From an uncultured Eubacteriales bacterium (GTDB lineage Bacteria; Bacillota; Clostridia; UMGS1883): a stretch of 7,246 nucleotides of DNA. Each line of letters begins with the position of its first letter. Position 1 is the stretch's first letter. The DNA lies in the NCBI GenBank assembly GCA_905195005.1, contig CAJJUC010000115.1, forward strand, positions 1 to 7,246. The letters are read 5' to 3'. Positions 6,958-7,246 of the stretch are shown here, piece by piece. The notes beneath the pieces are model-generated. The model saw only the letters and a program-made list of their open reading frames with translations. It was not told the origin of the DNA and searched no databases. The position numbers were made by a program, and so were the translations under genes.

Positions 6958-7043
6958 GGTTGCGCTACTCGCTCCGCGATATACAAGCGCCCAAATACAT
7001 ATATCGCCTCAACGCATTCTATCATATTGATACAGTTTACCTG
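6952..7043 (-). promoter_or_regulatory. Class II cyclic-di-GMP riboswitch aptamer
   Basis: The leader carries the sequence blocks I remember from class II cyclic-di-GMP aptamers, in order: P1 strand CAGGU followed by AAAC (7043-7036), GAAUGCGUU, UUUGGGCGCUUG, GAGUAGCGCAACCGG, and the closing P1 strand GUCUG (6956-6952). The clostridial reference aptamer has UUGGGCACUUG and AGUAGUGCAACCG. Here both pseudoknot strands differ together (GCAC/GUGC there, GCGC/GCGC here), a compensatory change that keeps the pairing 6986-6990 with 6962-6966. A perfect 8-pair stem GCGAUAUA/UAUAUCGC (7007-7000 with 6983-6976) encloses the GGGCGCUUG loop, giving an H-type pseudoknot. An extra small hairpin UAUCA-AUA-UGAUA lies between P1 and this stem. 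The aptamer starts within about six bases of the predicted transcript start. The assignment rests on recalled consensus, not a search. Through P1 it competes with the terminator at 6908-6957, predicting an ON switch. Confidence 0.85.
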
Positions 7044-7055
7044 AAATCTATTATA

Positions 7056-7077
7056 AGTATACTGTATACAGTATACT
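7056..7077. promoter_or_regulatory. Perfect 22-base palindromic operator
   Basis: Half-sites AGTATACTGTA and TACAGTATACT form a perfect palindrome that fills most of the promoter spacer and includes the -10 hexamer. A dimeric repressor bound here would block RNA polymerase. The central CTGTATACAG is not a LexA box, whose half-sites stand further apart. GntR-type regulators often use GTATAC-containing palindromes, but the family is inference, and no regulator gene is in the window. Confidence 0.75.
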
Positions 7078-7084
7078 TTGTCAA
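7056..7084 (-). promoter_or_regulatory. Sigma-A type promoter of the operon
   Basis: On the minus strand TTGACA (7084-7079) and TATACT (7061-7056) are separated by exactly 17 bases, a near-perfect housekeeping promoter. A start of transcription near 7048-7049 would place the riboswitch at the very 5' end of the message and leave a leader of about 175 bases before TTG 6873. A perfect TATAAT next to it (7055-7050) has a 23-base spacer from the -35 and is probably not used. A-tracts upstream (about 7086-7130) could act as an UP element. Confidence 0.88.
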
Positions 7085-7246
7085 CACTTATTTTGCACTT
7101 TTTCGCAAAATTTTACTTTATTTTTACTTAATGCGAACCATAGAGATAATTGCGGCAAATGCGCAGCTCGCAAAAAGGCGGCAGCGACAGCTTTGCTAAA
7201 GAGGAGCAGCAGCTTTATATTGCTTGCCCCGACGTGCTTAAAGAAT
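7085..7246. other. Upstream non-coding stretch, no gene supported
   Basis: Bases 7086-7130 are A/T-rich with repeated A-tracts on the minus strand and a small inverted repeat TTTTGC/GCAAAA (7091-7096 and 7105-7110) just upstream of the -35. Bases 7131-7246 are more G+C-rich. One plus-strand frame stays open to the edge but has no start with a ribosome binding site. One minus-strand frame from the edge runs to a TGA that overlaps the -35 hexamer, and its translation resembles no protein I know. With the leader, 6874-7246 is the only gap above 300 bases in the window. Confidence 0.5.

Noticed and set aside
6952..7043. Class I cyclic-di-GMP (GEMM), fluoride, preQ1 or tetrahydrofolate riboswitch
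   Set aside because: None of their conserved blocks as I recall them is present, while several class II cyclic-di-GMP blocks occur in order with a preserved pseudoknot.
7056..7077. LexA (SOS) box
   Set aside because: The central CTGTATACAG has its CTGT and ACAG halves only two bases apart, whereas the E. coli LexA site has eight; the Gram-positive LexA motif also does not match.
6960..7199. Plus-strand open frame across the promoter and leader
   Set aside because: It runs antisense through the riboswitch and promoter, has no ribosome binding site, and encodes nothing recognisable.
7085..7245. C-terminus of an upstream minus-strand gene
   Set aside because: The frame is open from the edge to a TGA overlapping the -35, but composition and translation give no support and most of it lies in A-tract promoter DNA.

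Overview
This window looks like the start of a secreted-protein plus exopolysaccharide operon from a low-to-moderate G+C Gram-positive bacterium, most likely a member of the Clostridia. The grounds are near-consensus AGGAGG ribosome binding sites, a consensus sigma-A type promoter, use of TTG starts, a BspA-type leucine-rich-repeat protein fused to a copper-amine-oxidase-N-like domain, and a leader RNA that matches the class II cyclic-di-GMP riboswitch, a class known mainly from Clostridia. The assignment is inference from these features; no database was searched.

All genes lie on the minus strand, so transcription runs from the right end to the left. At 7056-7084 is a promoter (TTGACA, 17-base spacer, TATACT) whose spacer and -10 are filled by a perfect 22-base palindrome, a probable repressor operator. 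A leader of about 175 bases follows. Its first half (6952-7043) has the conserved core of a class II cyclic-di-GMP riboswitch, including the pseudoknot. Its second half (6908-6957) is an intrinsic-terminator-like hairpin with a U tract. The last strand of riboswitch helix P1 is also the first strand of the terminator, so the two compete. This predicts that cyclic-di-GMP switches the operon ON.

Downstream come a secreted LRR_5/copper-amine-oxidase-N protein (TTG start at 6873) and a secreted protein of 352 residues that I do not recognise. A strong hairpin (4362-4406) follows. Next are the exopolysaccharide genes: a polyprenyl-phosphate glycosyl-1-phosphate transferase in two overlapping frames (3852-4322 and 2884-3855), a GT2 glycosyltransferase, a Wzy/O-antigen-ligase-like membrane protein, and a Wzz-like chain-length protein cut by the left edge. 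Except for the hairpin gap, genes are 0-50 bases apart or overlap, as in one operon.

A working picture: the initiating transferase loads the first sugar-phosphate on undecaprenyl phosphate, GT2 enzymes extend it, Wzy polymerises it, and the Wzz-like protein sets chain length. The two exported proteins may act in the matrix or at the cell surface. Cyclic-di-GMP, the usual signal for surface attachment, would license expression through the riboswitch, and an unknown repressor would gate initiation. No flippase or tyrosine kinase is in the window; the operon continues past position 1. Bases 7085-7246 hold A-tracts and a small inverted repeat but no gene I can support.
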